A DNA stretch of 64,000 nucleotides from the NCBI RefSeq assembly GCF_042654365.1, contig NZ_JBHSGG010000023.1, positions 73,163 through 137,162 on the forward strand, given 5' to 3'. Position 1 is the first letter of the stretch, and every line of letters starts with the position of its first letter. Below, in pieces: positions 28,579 through 37,904 of this stretch. A program made the position numbers and the translations under genes. The DNA is from Coralloluteibacterium thermophilum (lineage in GTDB: Bacteria; Pseudomonadota; Gammaproteobacteria; Xanthomonadales; Xanthomonadaceae). Below the pieces are notes generated by a model, which did not search any database, had not been told where the DNA came from, and saw only the letters and a list, made by a program, of their open reading frames with translations.

Positions 28579-29244
28579 TTACTTGACCGGCTGCCAGGTG
28601 CCGGAGTCGATGGCGGAGGTCAGGTTGTTGACGGCTTCGCGGATGGCAAGGTCCAGGACCTTTCCATTGAGCGTCGAGTCGTAGCTGGCGGTGCCGCCGA
28701 AACCCACGATCTCCCGGTTCGACAGGGAGTACTCGCCTGCGCCCTGCACCGAATGCACGACCTCGGACGTCGAGATGTCCACGATGTTCAGGCTGACCTT
28801 GGCATAGGCGACCTGCTGCCTGCCGCGTCCCAGGATCCCGAACAGCTGCGTGTCGCCGACTTCCTTTCGGCCGAACTCGGTGACGTCGCCGGTGATCACG
28901 TAGTCGGCGCCCTGCAGCCGCTGGGCCTCCTGCCTGATGTCCGCCTCCTGGCGGATCTCGGCCATGTTGTCACGGTCGAGCACGCGGAAGCGATTGGTCT
29001 GCTGCAGGTGCGTGACCAGCGTGGTCTTGGCCTGGTTGCCGAGGCGGTCGACGCCGTCGGAGAACAGTCCGCGCATGAAAGACGAGCGGTTTTCGAACTT
29101 TCCTACTGCGATGGGTGCGCGCGTTCCCGAGTAGGGAATGTTCGCGGTGGCGACGGTCTGGGGTGTCACGCTCCGGTAGTTCTCCGTCGCGCACCCAGGC
29201 AGAAGCGCCAGTGACATGCATGCACCGGCAACGAGGTACTTCAT
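28579..29244 (-). CDS. CsgG/HfaB family lipoprotein
   Basis: The start at MKYLVAGAC gives 221 residues with a lipobox ALLPGC. The CsgG-like core reads APIAVGKFENRSSF, TLVTHLQQTNRFRVLDRDNM, QGADYVITGDVTEFGR and VSLNIVDISTSEVVHS. Members near curli genes form outer-membrane secretion pores, but this clade always travels with DUF4810 and DUF799 lipoproteins and lacks curli genes. It is first in the operon, with GGGG eight bases before the ATG. A longer in-frame extension upstream lacks a signal peptide and is rejected. Confidence 0.88.
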   Translation of the reverse strand: MKYLVAGACMSLALLPGCATENYRSVTPQTVATANIPYSGTRAPIAVGKFENRSSFMRGLFSDGVDRLGNQAKTTLVTHLQQTNRFRVLDRDNMAEIRQEADIRQEAQRLQGADYVITGDVTEFGRKEVGDTQLFGILGRGRQQVAYAKVSLNIVDISTSEVVHSVQGAGEYSLSNREIVGFGGTASYDSTLNGKVLDLAIREAVNNLTSAIDSGTWQPVK

Positions 29245-29627
29245 CGTTTTCCCCTGTTCCTTCAAGTGTCCAGAAATCTTCCTTGCTGCGGGCGATGAGT
29301 CCCCATTCCCGCAACGGGCGGATCCTATACGAAGCGTGAAGATCGCGTAAGGGTCGCTGTCGGTTCTGCGCCGCGACGGCCGGGATCGAGGCCGTGGACG
29401 GGCGGGCCTGAAGACCGGCGGCGAGGTCCCCACGTCGCGCTCGGCTCGAATGGGCCCGCCGCCACGGGGGCGCGGCAGGCGGCCTACCGCGACCGTCGGT
29501 GCGGGCCCAGCGGTCGCGCTGGATCGACCGGGCTCGACTTCGTCAGGACCTCACACCGCCGCGCCCGCGGGAGGGACGCGGTACGGCGCGGCAGCCGCCG
29601 CCGCGCGGACAGCCCGGGCCGTTCCGG
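29245..29627. other. 383-bp gap: csgG-like operon promoter region and metG downstream region
   Basis: On the minus strand TATAGG (29329-29324) is the best -10 candidate for the three-lipoprotein operon, with a poor CTTACG -35. The part from 29400 to 29627 is GC-rich, without a credible gene, repeat or terminator that I can recognise. Confidence 0.5.
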
Positions 29628-31727
29628 CTACCTCACCGTCGCGCCCGCCTGCGCGCCTGCGTCGGCGTCCAGCAGGAACAGGTCCGTGCCGCCGGTGCCG
29701 GCGGAGAGGATCATCCCTTCGCTCATGCCGAAGCGCATCTTGCGCGGGGCGAGGTTGGCGATGAACACGACCCGGCGGCCGACCAGCTTCTCGGGCTCGG
29801 GGTAGGCGGCCTTGATGCCGGAGAAGATCTGGCGCTCGCCCAGTTCGCCGGCGTCGAGCACGAAGCGCAGCAGCTTGTCCGCGCCTTCGACGTGCTCGCA
29901 GACCTTCACCACGCCGATGCGCAGGTCGAGCTTGGCGAAGTCGTCGATGCCGATGGTGGCCGGTGCCGCGTCGGCGGCCTGCACCGCGGCGGAGGCGGCG
30001 CCCGGCGCGGCCGCGGACGGCGCGCTCGCGGTGGCCGGCGGCGTGGCGGCGGCGGGCTGCATGGATTCGGTGCTGGCGTCGGTCATGGCGGCGATCTGTT
30101 TCGGGTCGATACGGGTCATCAGGGCTTCGAAGGGCGCGATCTCGTGCGCCAGCAGCGGTGCGTCGGCGGCGTCCCACCGCGCGAGCGGCATGCCGAGGAA
30201 GCGCTCGGCGCGCGCGATGGTCGCCGGCAGCACCGGGCGCAGGGCCAGGGCCAGCACGCGGAACAGGTTCAGGCCCTGGGTGCAGACCTGCTGCAGCAGG
30301 GCGTCCGCGCCTTCCTGCTTGGCGATGACCCAGGGCTTGGTCTCGTCGATGTAGCGGTTGGCCTCGTCGGCCAGTGCCATGGTCAGGCGCATCGCCTGCC
30401 CGAAGCGGTCCTGCGCGTACGCGTCCCGGATCTCGGGCAGGACGTCGACGAAGCGCGCGTACATGGCCGGGTCCGGCAGCGCGTCCGCGAGCCGGCCGCC
30501 GAAGCGCTTGGCGACGAAGCCCGCGCAGCGGCTGGCGATGTTCACGAACTTGCCGACCAGGTCCGCGTTGACCCGCTGCTGGAAGTCCTCGAGGTTGAGG
30601 TCGAGGTCGTCCACCCCGCCGGAGGACTTCGCGGCGAAGTAGTAGCGCAGGTATTCCGGATCGAGGCCGGCGTCGAGATAGGTGCGCGCCTGCACGAAGG
30701 TGCCCCGCGACTTCGACATCTTGGCGCCGTTGACGGTCAGGTAGCCGTTGACGTGCAGCGCGGTCGGCACCTTCATGTCGGCGCCGTAGAGCATTGCCGG
30801 CCAGAACAGGCCGTGGAAGTTGACGATGTCCTTGCCGATGAAGTGGTGGATCTCGGTGTCGGCCTTGGGCGAGAGGATGGCCTCGAAGTCCTCGCCGTGG
30901 GCGTCGCACCAGGCCTTGAAGCTGGCGAGGTAGCCGACCGGCGCGTCCAGCCACACGTAGAAGAACTTGCCGGGCGCGTCGGGGATCGGGAAGCCGAAAT
31001 AGGGCGCGTCCCGGGAGATGTCCCAGTCGCGCAGGCCACCGTCGGCGTCCAGCCATTCGCGCAGCTTGGCGACCACGCCCGGATGCGCGACCGGCTTGCC
31101 GCGGCTCGCGGCGCCGTCGAGCCAGGCGCGCAGGAAGGTCTCGAACTTCGCCAGCTCGAAGAAATAGTGCTCCGACTCGCGCAGCTCGGGCGTCGCGCCG
31201 GAGACCACCGAGCGCGGGTCGATCAGGTCGGTCGGGGAATAGGTCGCCCCGCAGTGTTCGCAGTTGTCGCCGTACTGGTCGGGCGTGCGGCAGCGCGGGC
31301 AGGTGCCCTTGATGTAGCGGTCGGGCAGGAACATGCCCTTGACCGGATCGTAGAGCTGCTGGATCGCCCGCCGCGCGATGTAGCCGCCGTCGCGCAGGCG
31401 GCGGTAGATCTCCTGCGCGAGCTCGCGGTTCTCCGGCGAGTGCGTCGAGTGGTAATGGTCGAAGGCGACGCCGAAGTCGGCGAAGTCGCGCTCGTGGCCG
31501 GCCTGGATGCCGGCGATGAACGCCTCCGGCGCCACGCCGGCCTTCTCGGCCGCCAGCATGATCGGCGTGCCATGCGCATCGTCGGCGCAGACGAAGTGCG
31601 TGGTCGCCCCCTCCATCCGCCGTGCGCGCACCCAGATGTCGCCCTGGATGTAGCCGACCAGGTGGCCGAGATGCAGAGGGCCGTTGGCGTAGGGCAGCGC
31701 GCAGGTGACGAGGGCGGTGCGGGACAT
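29628..31727 (-). CDS. metG: Methionine-tRNA ligase
   Basis: The 699-residue class I synthetase has HLGH at residues 19-22, the zinc knuckle CPRC...CEHC around residues 143-162 and KMSKS at 336-340. The anticodon-binding domain follows. After an Ala/Pro-rich linker comes a C-terminal tRNA-binding (EMAP/Trbp111) domain (IDDFAKLDLRIGVVKVCEHV, MRFGMSEGMILSA) that mediates dimerisation. The organisation is the same as in E. coli MetRS. It is monocistronic, with heptamer repeats upstream of its start. Confidence 0.98.
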   Translation of the reverse strand: MSRTALVTCALPYANGPLHLGHLVGYIQGDIWVRARRMEGATTHFVCADDAHGTPIMLAAEKAGVAPEAFIAGIQAGHERDFADFGVAFDHYHSTHSPENRELAQEIYRRLRDGGYIARRAIQQLYDPVKGMFLPDRYIKGTCPRCRTPDQYGDNCEHCGATYSPTDLIDPRSVVSGATPELRESEHYFFELAKFETFLRAWLDGAASRGKPVAHPGVVAKLREWLDADGGLRDWDISRDAPYFGFPIPDAPGKFFYVWLDAPVGYLASFKAWCDAHGEDFEAILSPKADTEIHHFIGKDIVNFHGLFWPAMLYGADMKVPTALHVNGYLTVNGAKMSKSRGTFVQARTYLDAGLDPEYLRYYFAAKSSGGVDDLDLNLEDFQQRVNADLVGKFVNIASRCAGFVAKRFGGRLADALPDPAMYARFVDVLPEIRDAYAQDRFGQAMRLTMALADEANRYIDETKPWVIAKQEGADALLQQVCTQGLNLFRVLALALRPVLPATIARAERFLGMPLARWDAADAPLLAHEIAPFEALMTRIDPKQIAAMTDASTESMQPAAATPPATASAPSAAAPGAASAAVQAADAAPATIGIDDFAKLDLRIGVVKVCEHVEGADKLLRFVLDAGELGERQIFSGIKAAYPEPEKLVGRRVVFIANLAPRKMRFGMSEGMILSAGTGGTDLFLLDADAGAQAGATVR

Positions 31728-31766
31728 GCGGGAGGCGGGCGACGAGGGGCCGGCGATTATGGCATG

Positions 31767-31967
31767 GGGGGCTTAGGGCTTTGAGGCATGGGCTCAGAGC
31801 TTGGGGCTTAGGGCTTAGGGCTTAGGGCTTAGGGCTTAGGGCTTGGGGCTTAGGGCTTGGGGCTTAGGGCTTAGGGCTTAGGGCCTTGGGTTCGTGGCTG
31901 CCGTGCGCTCATGCCCTGTGCCCTGTGCCCTGTGCCCCAAGCCCGACAGCCCAATCCCCACCAGGCC
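31767..31967. repeat. Composite heptamer repeat (GGGCTTA arm, CCCTGTG arm)
   Basis: GGGCTTA/GGGCTTG units run almost without break from about 31800 to 31889 and are followed by CCCTGTG/CCCCAAG units at about 31914-31967. It shares the two-arm layout of the elements at 5.2 kb and 8.0 kb. It separates metG from the small lipoprotein gene. Confidence 0.9.
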
Positions 31968-32330
31968 CTAAGCGCCGCAGGGGCGGCCGTCCAGCGCCTC
32001 GTCCATCGCGGCGGACAGCATCCGGCACTGGTCCTCGGCCTGGGCGCGGGTCTGCGGGTCGGCCGCGCGCCGGACCAGGTTGTCGCGCATGGCGCGGTAG
32101 CGCTCGCCGATCTCGCCCGCCGGATAGGCGCCGATGACGGCATGGCAGGCCTGGTAGCGGTCGAGGTAGGCGTCGCAGACGGCGACGCCGGTCGCTCCGG
32201 TCGTGGCGGCGTCGGTGGCCGGTGCCTCGACCGCGGTCTCGGGCGCGGGCGGGCGGGCGTTCTGTGCGCAGCCGGCGATCAGGACGAGGGCGGCGAGGGC
32301 GAGGGGCACGCGAAGGCGGCGGTGGGACAT
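31968..32330 (-). CDS. Small lipoprotein with paired cysteines
   Basis: The 120-residue product has a lipobox LVLIAGC (Cys21) and a Pro/Ala/Thr linker to residue 48. An alpha-helical domain follows with Cys52-x9-Cys62 and, 40 residues on, Cys102-x15-Cys118. The first pair sits in VCDAYLDRYQACH, resembling short helical-hairpin proteins stabilised by disulfides. It is envelope-located and of unknown function. It diverges from apbC. Confidence 0.65.
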   Translation of the reverse strand: MSHRRLRVPLALAALVLIAGCAQNARPPAPETAVEAPATDAATTGATGVAVCDAYLDRYQACHAVIGAYPAGEIGERYRAMRDNLVRRAADPQTRAQAEDQCRMLSAAMDEALDGRPCGA

Positions 32331-32445
32331 GGCTGTCTCCTTGGGATGAACGAGGGGCGCCTCCCGGCGCGGCAGGGAGGAGACTGCCACGGTCTTCGCT
32401 CCACGACACGTAGAATGGCCGGTCCCGTTTCCCCGGACCGCCGCC

Positions 32446-33534
32446 GTGACCGACTCCCTCGCCCAGGCCGTGCGCACGCGCATCGGCGCCATCGTCGACC
32501 CCCATACAGGCCAGGATCTCGCCGCCGCCGATGCGGTGCGCGGTGTCGGGGTGGACGGCGACCGTGTCGCCATCGCCATCGCGCTGGGCTATCCGGCCGC
32601 GGGCTGGCATGCCGAGCTCGCCGCCGCGGCGGAGGCCGCCGCGCTGACGGTGCCCGGCGTGGGCGGTGCGACGGTCGAGGTCGCCTCGCGCGTGCATGCG
32701 CACCGCGTCCGCACCGGGCTCGCGCCGCTGCCCGAGGTCAAGAACATCGTCGCGGTCGCCTCGGGCAAGGGCGGCGTCGGCAAGTCCACGACCGCAGTCA
32801 ACCTCGCGCTCGGGCTGGCGGCGGAGGGCGCCCGCGTCGGCGTGCTCGATGCCGACATCTACGGCCCCAGCATCCCGCGCATGCTCGGTCTCGCGGGGCG
32901 GCCCGAAAGCCCCGACGGCAAGACCATCGTCCCGGCGCGCGCCCACGGGCTGCAGGCGATGTCGATCGGCCTGCTGATCGAGGAGGAGACGCCCATGATC
33001 TGGCGTGGCCCGATGGTCACCCAGGCCCTGGACCAGTTGCTGAACTCGACCCGCTGGGAGGACCTCGACTACCTGGTCGTCGACCTGCCGCCGGGCACCG
33101 GCGACATCCATCTCAGCCTCTCGCAGAAGGTGCCCGTCTCCGGCGCGGTCGTCGTCACCACGCCGCAGGACATCGCCACCCTCGACGCCCGCAAGGCCTT
33201 GAAGATGTTCGAGAAGGTCGAGGTGCCGGTGCTGGGCATCGTCGAGAACATGGGCGTGCACGTGTGCTCGAACTGCGGGCACGCCGAGCACGTGTTCGGC
33301 GCCGGCGGCGGCGAGTGGATGGCGAAGGAATACGGCGTTCCGCTGCTGGGCGCGCTGCCGCTCGACATCCGCATCCGCACCCAGGGCGACGCCGGCACCC
33401 CCATCGTCGCCGCCGAACCCGACACCGACCTCGCCCGCCGCTACCGCGCCATCGCCCGCACCACCGCCGCACGGCTGTCGCTGCAGGCGAAGAACAGGCG
33501 GGTGGGGTTTCCGAATATCGTGGTGAAGGAGTAG
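32446..33534 (+). CDS. apbC: Iron-sulfur cluster carrier ATPase ApbC/Mrp
   Basis: A GTG start gives 362 residues. An N-terminal MIP18/DUF59-like domain (1-90) precedes the P-loop ATPase with the deviant Walker A GKGGVGKST at 107-115. The body includes VLDADIYGPSIPRMLG, MIWRGPMVTQALDQLL and VVDLPPGTGDIHLSL. Cys274 and Cys277 (HVCSNCGH) bridge an Fe-S cluster at the dimer interface. It carries clusters to apo-proteins such as aconitase. TAGAAT at 32411-32416 is a possible -10. Confidence 0.96.
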   Translation: MTDSLAQAVRTRIGAIVDPHTGQDLAAADAVRGVGVDGDRVAIAIALGYPAAGWHAELAAAAEAAALTVPGVGGATVEVASRVHAHRVRTGLAPLPEVKNIVAVASGKGGVGKSTTAVNLALGLAAEGARVGVLDADIYGPSIPRMLGLAGRPESPDGKTIVPARAHGLQAMSIGLLIEEETPMIWRGPMVTQALDQLLNSTRWEDLDYLVVDLPPGTGDIHLSLSQKVPVSGAVVVTTPQDIATLDARKALKMFEKVEVPVLGIVENMGVHVCSNCGHAEHVFGAGGGEWMAKEYGVPLLGALPLDIRIRTQGDAGTPIVAAEPDTDLARRYRAIARTTAARLSLQAKNRRVGFPNIVVKE

Positions 33535-33536
33535 GG

Positions 33537-33695
33537 GCGGGAGTCGGGAAGGGGGAAGCGGGAAGCGGGACCCGAGGGACGGAGCGCCCGGGCTCGCCCT
33601 GCCGGTCCCGCGCGCTGTCGAGATGCGCAGTCCGGGCCCGCATCGCCCTGCCGTCCCGTTCCCCATTCCCTCTTCCCGATTCCCGCTCCGCCCAA
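33537..33695. repeat. Composite GGGAAGC / GATTCCC repeat
   Basis: G-rich units (GGGAGTC, GGGAAGC) at about 33538-33570 face C-rich inverted units (CCCATTC, CCCGATTCCCG) at about 33651-33690 across an 80-bp spacer. It lies in the apbC-dcd gap and has the same layout as the GGGC family but a different unit. Confidence 0.8.
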
Positions 33696-33738
33696 CCCGC
33701 TACACTTCCGCCCCTCCCACGCACCGCACTCCAGCCCC

Positions 33739-34308
<570 letters not shown>

Positions 34309-34326
34309 GCCGGGCGGCGGATGCCG

Positions 34327-34764
34327 TCAGGGCTGGGTGCCCGCCGTGCAGGCCGAGGTCGCCCGCGGGTCGTGGTCGTCCGCGAGGCAGGCGACCGCGG
34401 CGAGCATGCGCACACGCTGCTTTTCCGACGTGTCGAAACGGTCCTGCACCAGCGTCGGGTCGTCGTGGATCCGCTTCGCGTAGCCGCGGGCCAGGGCCTG
34501 CACCTGCGGGTTGCCGGCGTGCGCGAACATCTCTCCCGCCAGGGGCGCAAGTACTCTCACGACGCCGTCGGCGACCGCGGCCGCATCCTCGGGCCTCCGG
34601 CGCTGCCCCTGCTCGTCGATGACCACGATGGCATGCGCGACCCAGTTCGCGACGATCTGGTCCGCCATCGCGCTACGGCTCGTCTGGATGGAGCCCAGCA
34701 GCCATCCGCCGCCGAAGGCGGCGAGGGCGGCCGTGGCTGCAGCGATCAGGGTCCTCGTTCCCAT
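34327..34764 (-). CDS. Hypothetical signal-anchored protein
   Basis: The 145 residues begin with a hydrophobic helix (TLIAAATAALAAFGGGWLLG) that could be a signal anchor. A mostly helical soluble domain follows, including QIVANWVAHAIVVIDEQGQ and AHAGNPQVQALARGYAKRIHDDP. I do not recognise a family. Reading direction, codon usage and a near-by GGATC-CAGG start region support a real gene. It is 83 bp downstream of pcp on the same strand, perhaps the tail of that operon. Confidence 0.6.
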   Translation of the reverse strand: MGTRTLIAAATAALAAFGGGWLLGSIQTSRSAMADQIVANWVAHAIVVIDEQGQRRRPEDAAAVADGVVRVLAPLAGEMFAHAGNPQVQALARGYAKRIHDDPTLVQDRFDTSEKQRVRMLAAVACLADDHDPRATSACTAGTQP

Positions 34765-34847
34765 GCCTGGATCCTCCTTGCGATGGCCGGAGCCTGCCCG
34801 ATGCCGGTGCCGGTGTCATCCCCCGGCGGGGCGGCGCCCGGGCAGGC

Positions 34848-35507
34848 CTAGTGCGTGGCGCCGGCGGCGATACGGACGTCCTCGCCCGTGCGCAGCGCCG
34901 TCTCGAGCATCGCCCGCAGGGCGCGGGTGGCGAGTTCCACGGGGAGACTGGGCGCGCCTGCATGCGCCGCCGCCTGCTGCGGCGAATAGGGGATGTGCAC
35001 GAAGCCGCCGCGGACGCCGGGCCGTTCGCGCAGGGCGTGCATCAGGCCGTAGAAGACGTGGTTGCACACGAAGGTGCCGGCGGTCTGCGAGATCTCGCAG
35101 GGCACGCCCGCGGCGCGTGCCGCCTCGCGCATGGCCTTGATCGGCAGGTTGGAGAAGTAGGCGGCGGGGCCGCCCTCGATCACCGCGGTGTCCACCGGCA
35201 GGTTGCCGGCGTTGTCGGGGATGCGCGCGTCGTCGACGTTGATGGCGACGCGCTCCAGCGACACCTGGGCGCGTCCGCCGGCCTGGCCGACGCACAGCAC
35301 CAGCGCCGGCGCATGCCGGTCCAGCGCCGCTTCGAGCGCGCGCAGCGCCTCGCCGAACACCACCGGAAGCTCCACCGCCACCACGCGGTAGCCGTCGATC
35401 AGGGCGCCGTCGAGCGGTCGCACCGCCAGCCACGAGGGATTCTCGGTCTCGCCGCCGAAGGGCGCGAAGCCGGTCAGGAGCAGGGTCTGCGGGTCGGACA
35501 TCGGCAT
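34848..35507 (-). CDS. pcp: Pyroglutamyl-peptidase I
   Basis: 219 residues from the ATG that overlaps the upstream DUF979 stop (TGATG); an ATG two codons on is also possible. The cysteine peptidase motifs are present: the Glu loop GQAGGRAQVSLERVAIN, the nucleophile Cys in TAGTFVCNHVFYGLMH and the His in GGFVHIPYSP. It removes N-terminal pyroglutamate from peptides in the cytoplasm. It ends a long operon with 5-oxoprolinase genes, so the released pyroglutamate can be turned into glutamate. Confidence 0.95.
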   Translation of the reverse strand: MPMSDPQTLLLTGFAPFGGETENPSWLAVRPLDGALIDGYRVVAVELPVVFGEALRALEAALDRHAPALVLCVGQAGGRAQVSLERVAINVDDARIPDNAGNLPVDTAVIEGGPAAYFSNLPIKAMREAARAAGVPCEISQTAGTFVCNHVFYGLMHALRERPGVRGGFVHIPYSPQQAAAHAGAPSLPVELATRALRAMLETALRTGEDVRIAAGATH

Positions 35508-36457
35508 CACCGGAACACGAAGATGTACATCAGCACCACGTTGCAGGCCAGCAGCGGCAGGGCGGTGGCGACCTGCGCGCGGATCACCGCGTAGGGCGGC
35601 AGTTCCAGCAGCGCCGCGGGGACGAGGTTGAAGTTGGCGGCCATGGGCGTGAGCAGGGTGCCGCAGTAGCCGGAGAGCATGCCGAGCGCGGCCAGCGGCG
35701 CCGCGTCCGCGCCGTGCCCGTGCACCAGCAGGGGCAGGCCGATGCCCGCCATCATCACCGGGAAGGCGGCGAAGGCGTTGCCCATGATCACGGTGAACAC
35801 GACCATGCCCAGCGCGAAGGCCGCCAGCGCCGCGACGCGGCTCTCCGGCGGGACCACGGCGGCGGTCATGCCGGCGACGGTCTCGCCCACGCCGGCGCCG
35901 GCGAACACGCTGCCGAGCGTCGCCAGCAACAGCGGAAGCAGGGCGGCCCAGCCGATGGCGTCGAGCAGGCGCCGCGAGTCCTCCACCGCCCGGAGGGGGC
36001 TGCTGCGCGTGAGCATGCAGGCCATCGCGGTGCCCACGAGGCAGGCCACCGCCAGGGCGATGAGGGTCGGCTGCGGGCCGCCGAGCAGGCGCAGGCCGAA
36101 CACCTCGGCCTCGTCGAGCACCACCGCGAGCAGCAGGGTCACCAGCGGGATCGCCAGGGCCGGCCAGAACAGGCGGTTGCCGAGGCGGGCGGCGTCCGCG
36201 GCGCGGCGCGCCGGCGGCGCCTCGGCGACGCTCCCGCGACGCAGCCCGCCGAGGCCGGCGATGCCTGCGAGCACCACGACGACGATCCCCACCCACAGCG
36301 GCGGCAGGCGCTCGCCGACGGCCGTGACCAGCGCCAGCAGCCCCCAGAACAGGCCGCCCGCGAAGCGCCTCGGATTGCCGCGGTCGCGCAGCGTGCGCCA
36401 GGCGATCAGGGCGAGGTAGGCGCCGGTGATCCAGTAGATCAGGCCGAGCGTGATCAT
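35507..36457 (-). CDS. DUF979 multipass membrane protein
   Basis: The product has 316 residues with about nine hydrophobic helices. MITLGLIYWITGAYLALIAW opens it, and AFALGMVVFTVIMGNAFAAFPVMMAGIGLP and SGYCGTLLTPMAANFNLVPAALL are the conserved DUF979 blocks. It always pairs with DUF969, overlapping it here by 4 bp. The pair resembles the two halves of an ion-transporter-superfamily permease. With pcp and pxpABC around it, uptake of pyroglutamate or pyroglutamyl peptides is the likely job; that is inferred from context. Confidence 0.9.
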   Translation of the reverse strand: MITLGLIYWITGAYLALIAWRTLRDRGNPRRFAGGLFWGLLALVTAVGERLPPLWVGIVVVVLAGIAGLGGLRRGSVAEAPPARRAADAARLGNRLFWPALAIPLVTLLLAVVLDEAEVFGLRLLGGPQPTLIALAVACLVGTAMACMLTRSSPLRAVEDSRRLLDAIGWAALLPLLLATLGSVFAGAGVGETVAGMTAAVVPPESRVAALAAFALGMVVFTVIMGNAFAAFPVMMAGIGLPLLVHGHGADAAPLAALGMLSGYCGTLLTPMAANFNLVPAALLELPPYAVIRAQVATALPLLACNVVLMYIFVFR

Positions 36458-37152
36458 CGCCGCATCGCTCCCGCGGCCAGCGCGGCGGCCTCGCGCGCGA
36501 GCCGCTGCTCCATGCGCAGCAGGCGCGCGCCGTGGATCAGGAAGGCGCAGACCGCGGTCGGGATCGCCCACAGCGCGATGTGCAGCGGTTCGATGTCGAC
36601 GCCCTGTTCGGCCAGGAAGCCGTGCATCAGCAGCACGCCGGAGAAGGCGATGAAGATGTCCTCGCCGAAGAACAGGCCGACGTTGTCGGTGGCCGCGGAC
36701 ATGGCCTTGATCCGCGCCCGCTGGTCGTCGTCCAGCGGGCCGTGGCGGGTCTCGGCGGCGGCCTCGGCCATGGGCGCGAGCAGCGGGCGCACGGTCTGCG
36801 GATGGCCGCCGAGGCTGTGCAGGCCGAGCGCGGAGATCGTCTGGCGCATGCCCAGGTAGACGATCAGCAGCCGCGAGGTCGTGGCGCCGCGGAGGCGCCC
36901 GATCCACGCCTGCGCGCGCTCGCGCAGGCCGTGGCGTTCGAGCAGGCCGATCACCGGCAGCGTCAGCACGAACAGCACCAGGTAGCGCAGCTTGGTGAAG
37001 GCCTCGCCCATCGTCTCCAGCGTCGCCGCCAGGCTGTCGCCGGCCGCGATGCCGGTGACCAGGCCCGCGCTCACCACGACCAGCGCGGGGTTCATGCGCA
37101 GCGCGAAGCCGCCGACGACCCAGGCGATGCCGATCAGCGGCCAGTAGTTCAT
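36454..37152 (-). CDS. DUF969 multipass membrane protein
   Basis: The 232 residues contain hydrophobic segments at the N-terminus (PLIGIAWVVGGFALRMNPALVVVSAGLVTGIAAG), mid-protein (YLVLFVLTLPVIGLL) and near the C-terminus. QTISALGLHSLGGHPQTVRPLLAPMAEAAAE and AMSAATDNVGLFFGEDIFIAFSGVLL are DUF969 signatures. It is coupled to pxpA upstream (4-bp overlap) and DUF979 downstream (4-bp overlap). It is the partner half of the presumed pyroglutamate permease. Confidence 0.9.
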   Translation of the reverse strand: MNYWPLIGIAWVVGGFALRMNPALVVVSAGLVTGIAAGDSLAATLETMGEAFTKLRYLVLFVLTLPVIGLLERHGLRERAQAWIGRLRGATTSRLLIVYLGMRQTISALGLHSLGGHPQTVRPLLAPMAEAAAETRHGPLDDDQRARIKAMSAATDNVGLFFGEDIFIAFSGVLLMHGFLAEQGVDIEPLHIALWAIPTAVCAFLIHGARLLRMEQRLAREAAALAAGAMRR

Positions 37153-37892
37153 GTGCCCGGCGCCGCCACCCGCACGCCCTCGGCTTCGAGCGCCGTCCGC
37201 AGCGCGCGGGCGAAGGCCGCGGCATCGGGGCGGTCGCCGTGCAGGCAGAGGGTGCCGGCACGGACGGTGACGCGCTCGCCGGTGCGCGCGGTCACGGCTC
37301 CCTCGCGCAGCAGTTGCCGGACCTGCGCGAGGGCTTCGTCCAGCGTGTCCAGGCTGGCGCCGGGGAGGCGGCGCGGCGTGAGGCTGCCGTCCGCTTCGTA
37401 GCGGCGCTCGGCGAAGGCCTCGCCGTCCACGGACAGCCCAGCGTCCGCGGCGCGTCGGGCGAGGACGGAGCCGGCGAGGGCGTAGACGCGGAGGGCCGGA
37501 TCGACCGCCCGCACCGCCGCGATCACGCAGTCGGCGGTCTCGGCGTCGCGCGCGGCGAGGGTGTAGAGCGCGCCGTGCGGCTTGACGTGGGCGAGGCGCT
37601 GCCCGCGCGCGGCGGCCTGGGCGGCGAGGGTCTCGATCTGGGCGCGCAGCTGTCCGACGAGGACGTCGGGCGCGACGGCCAGCTCGGTGCGCCCGAAGCC
37701 TGCGCGGTCGACGAAGGAGGGATGCGCGCCGACGGCGACGCCGTGCGCGGCGCACAGCGCCAGCGTCTCGCGCATCGAGGCGGCATCGCCGGCATGGCCG
37801 CCGCAGGCGATGCTGGCCGAACTCACCAGCGGCACGATCGCCGCATCGTCGCCGCAGCCCTCGCCGAGGTCGCAGTTGAAGTCGATGCGCAT
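37149..37892 (-). CDS. pxpA: 5-oxoprolinase subunit A
   Basis: The 247-residue LamB/YcsF family protein begins MRIDFNCDLGEG and contains SIACGGHAGD, VGAHPSFVDRAGFGR and HVKPHGALYT, all family-defining metal and substrate loops. With PxpB and PxpC it hydrolyses 5-oxoproline to glutamate using ATP. It starts 12 bp after a tiny membrane protein gene and overlaps the DUF969 start. Confidence 0.96.
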   Translation of the reverse strand: MRIDFNCDLGEGCGDDAAIVPLVSSASIACGGHAGDAASMRETLALCAAHGVAVGAHPSFVDRAGFGRTELAVAPDVLVGQLRAQIETLAAQAAARGQRLAHVKPHGALYTLAARDAETADCVIAAVRAVDPALRVYALAGSVLARRAADAGLSVDGEAFAERRYEADGSLTPRRLPGASLDTLDEALAQVRQLLREGAVTARTGERVTVRAGTLCLHGDRPDAAAFARALRTALEAEGVRVAAPGT

Positions 37893-37904
37893 GGCGCGCG
37901 TGGA

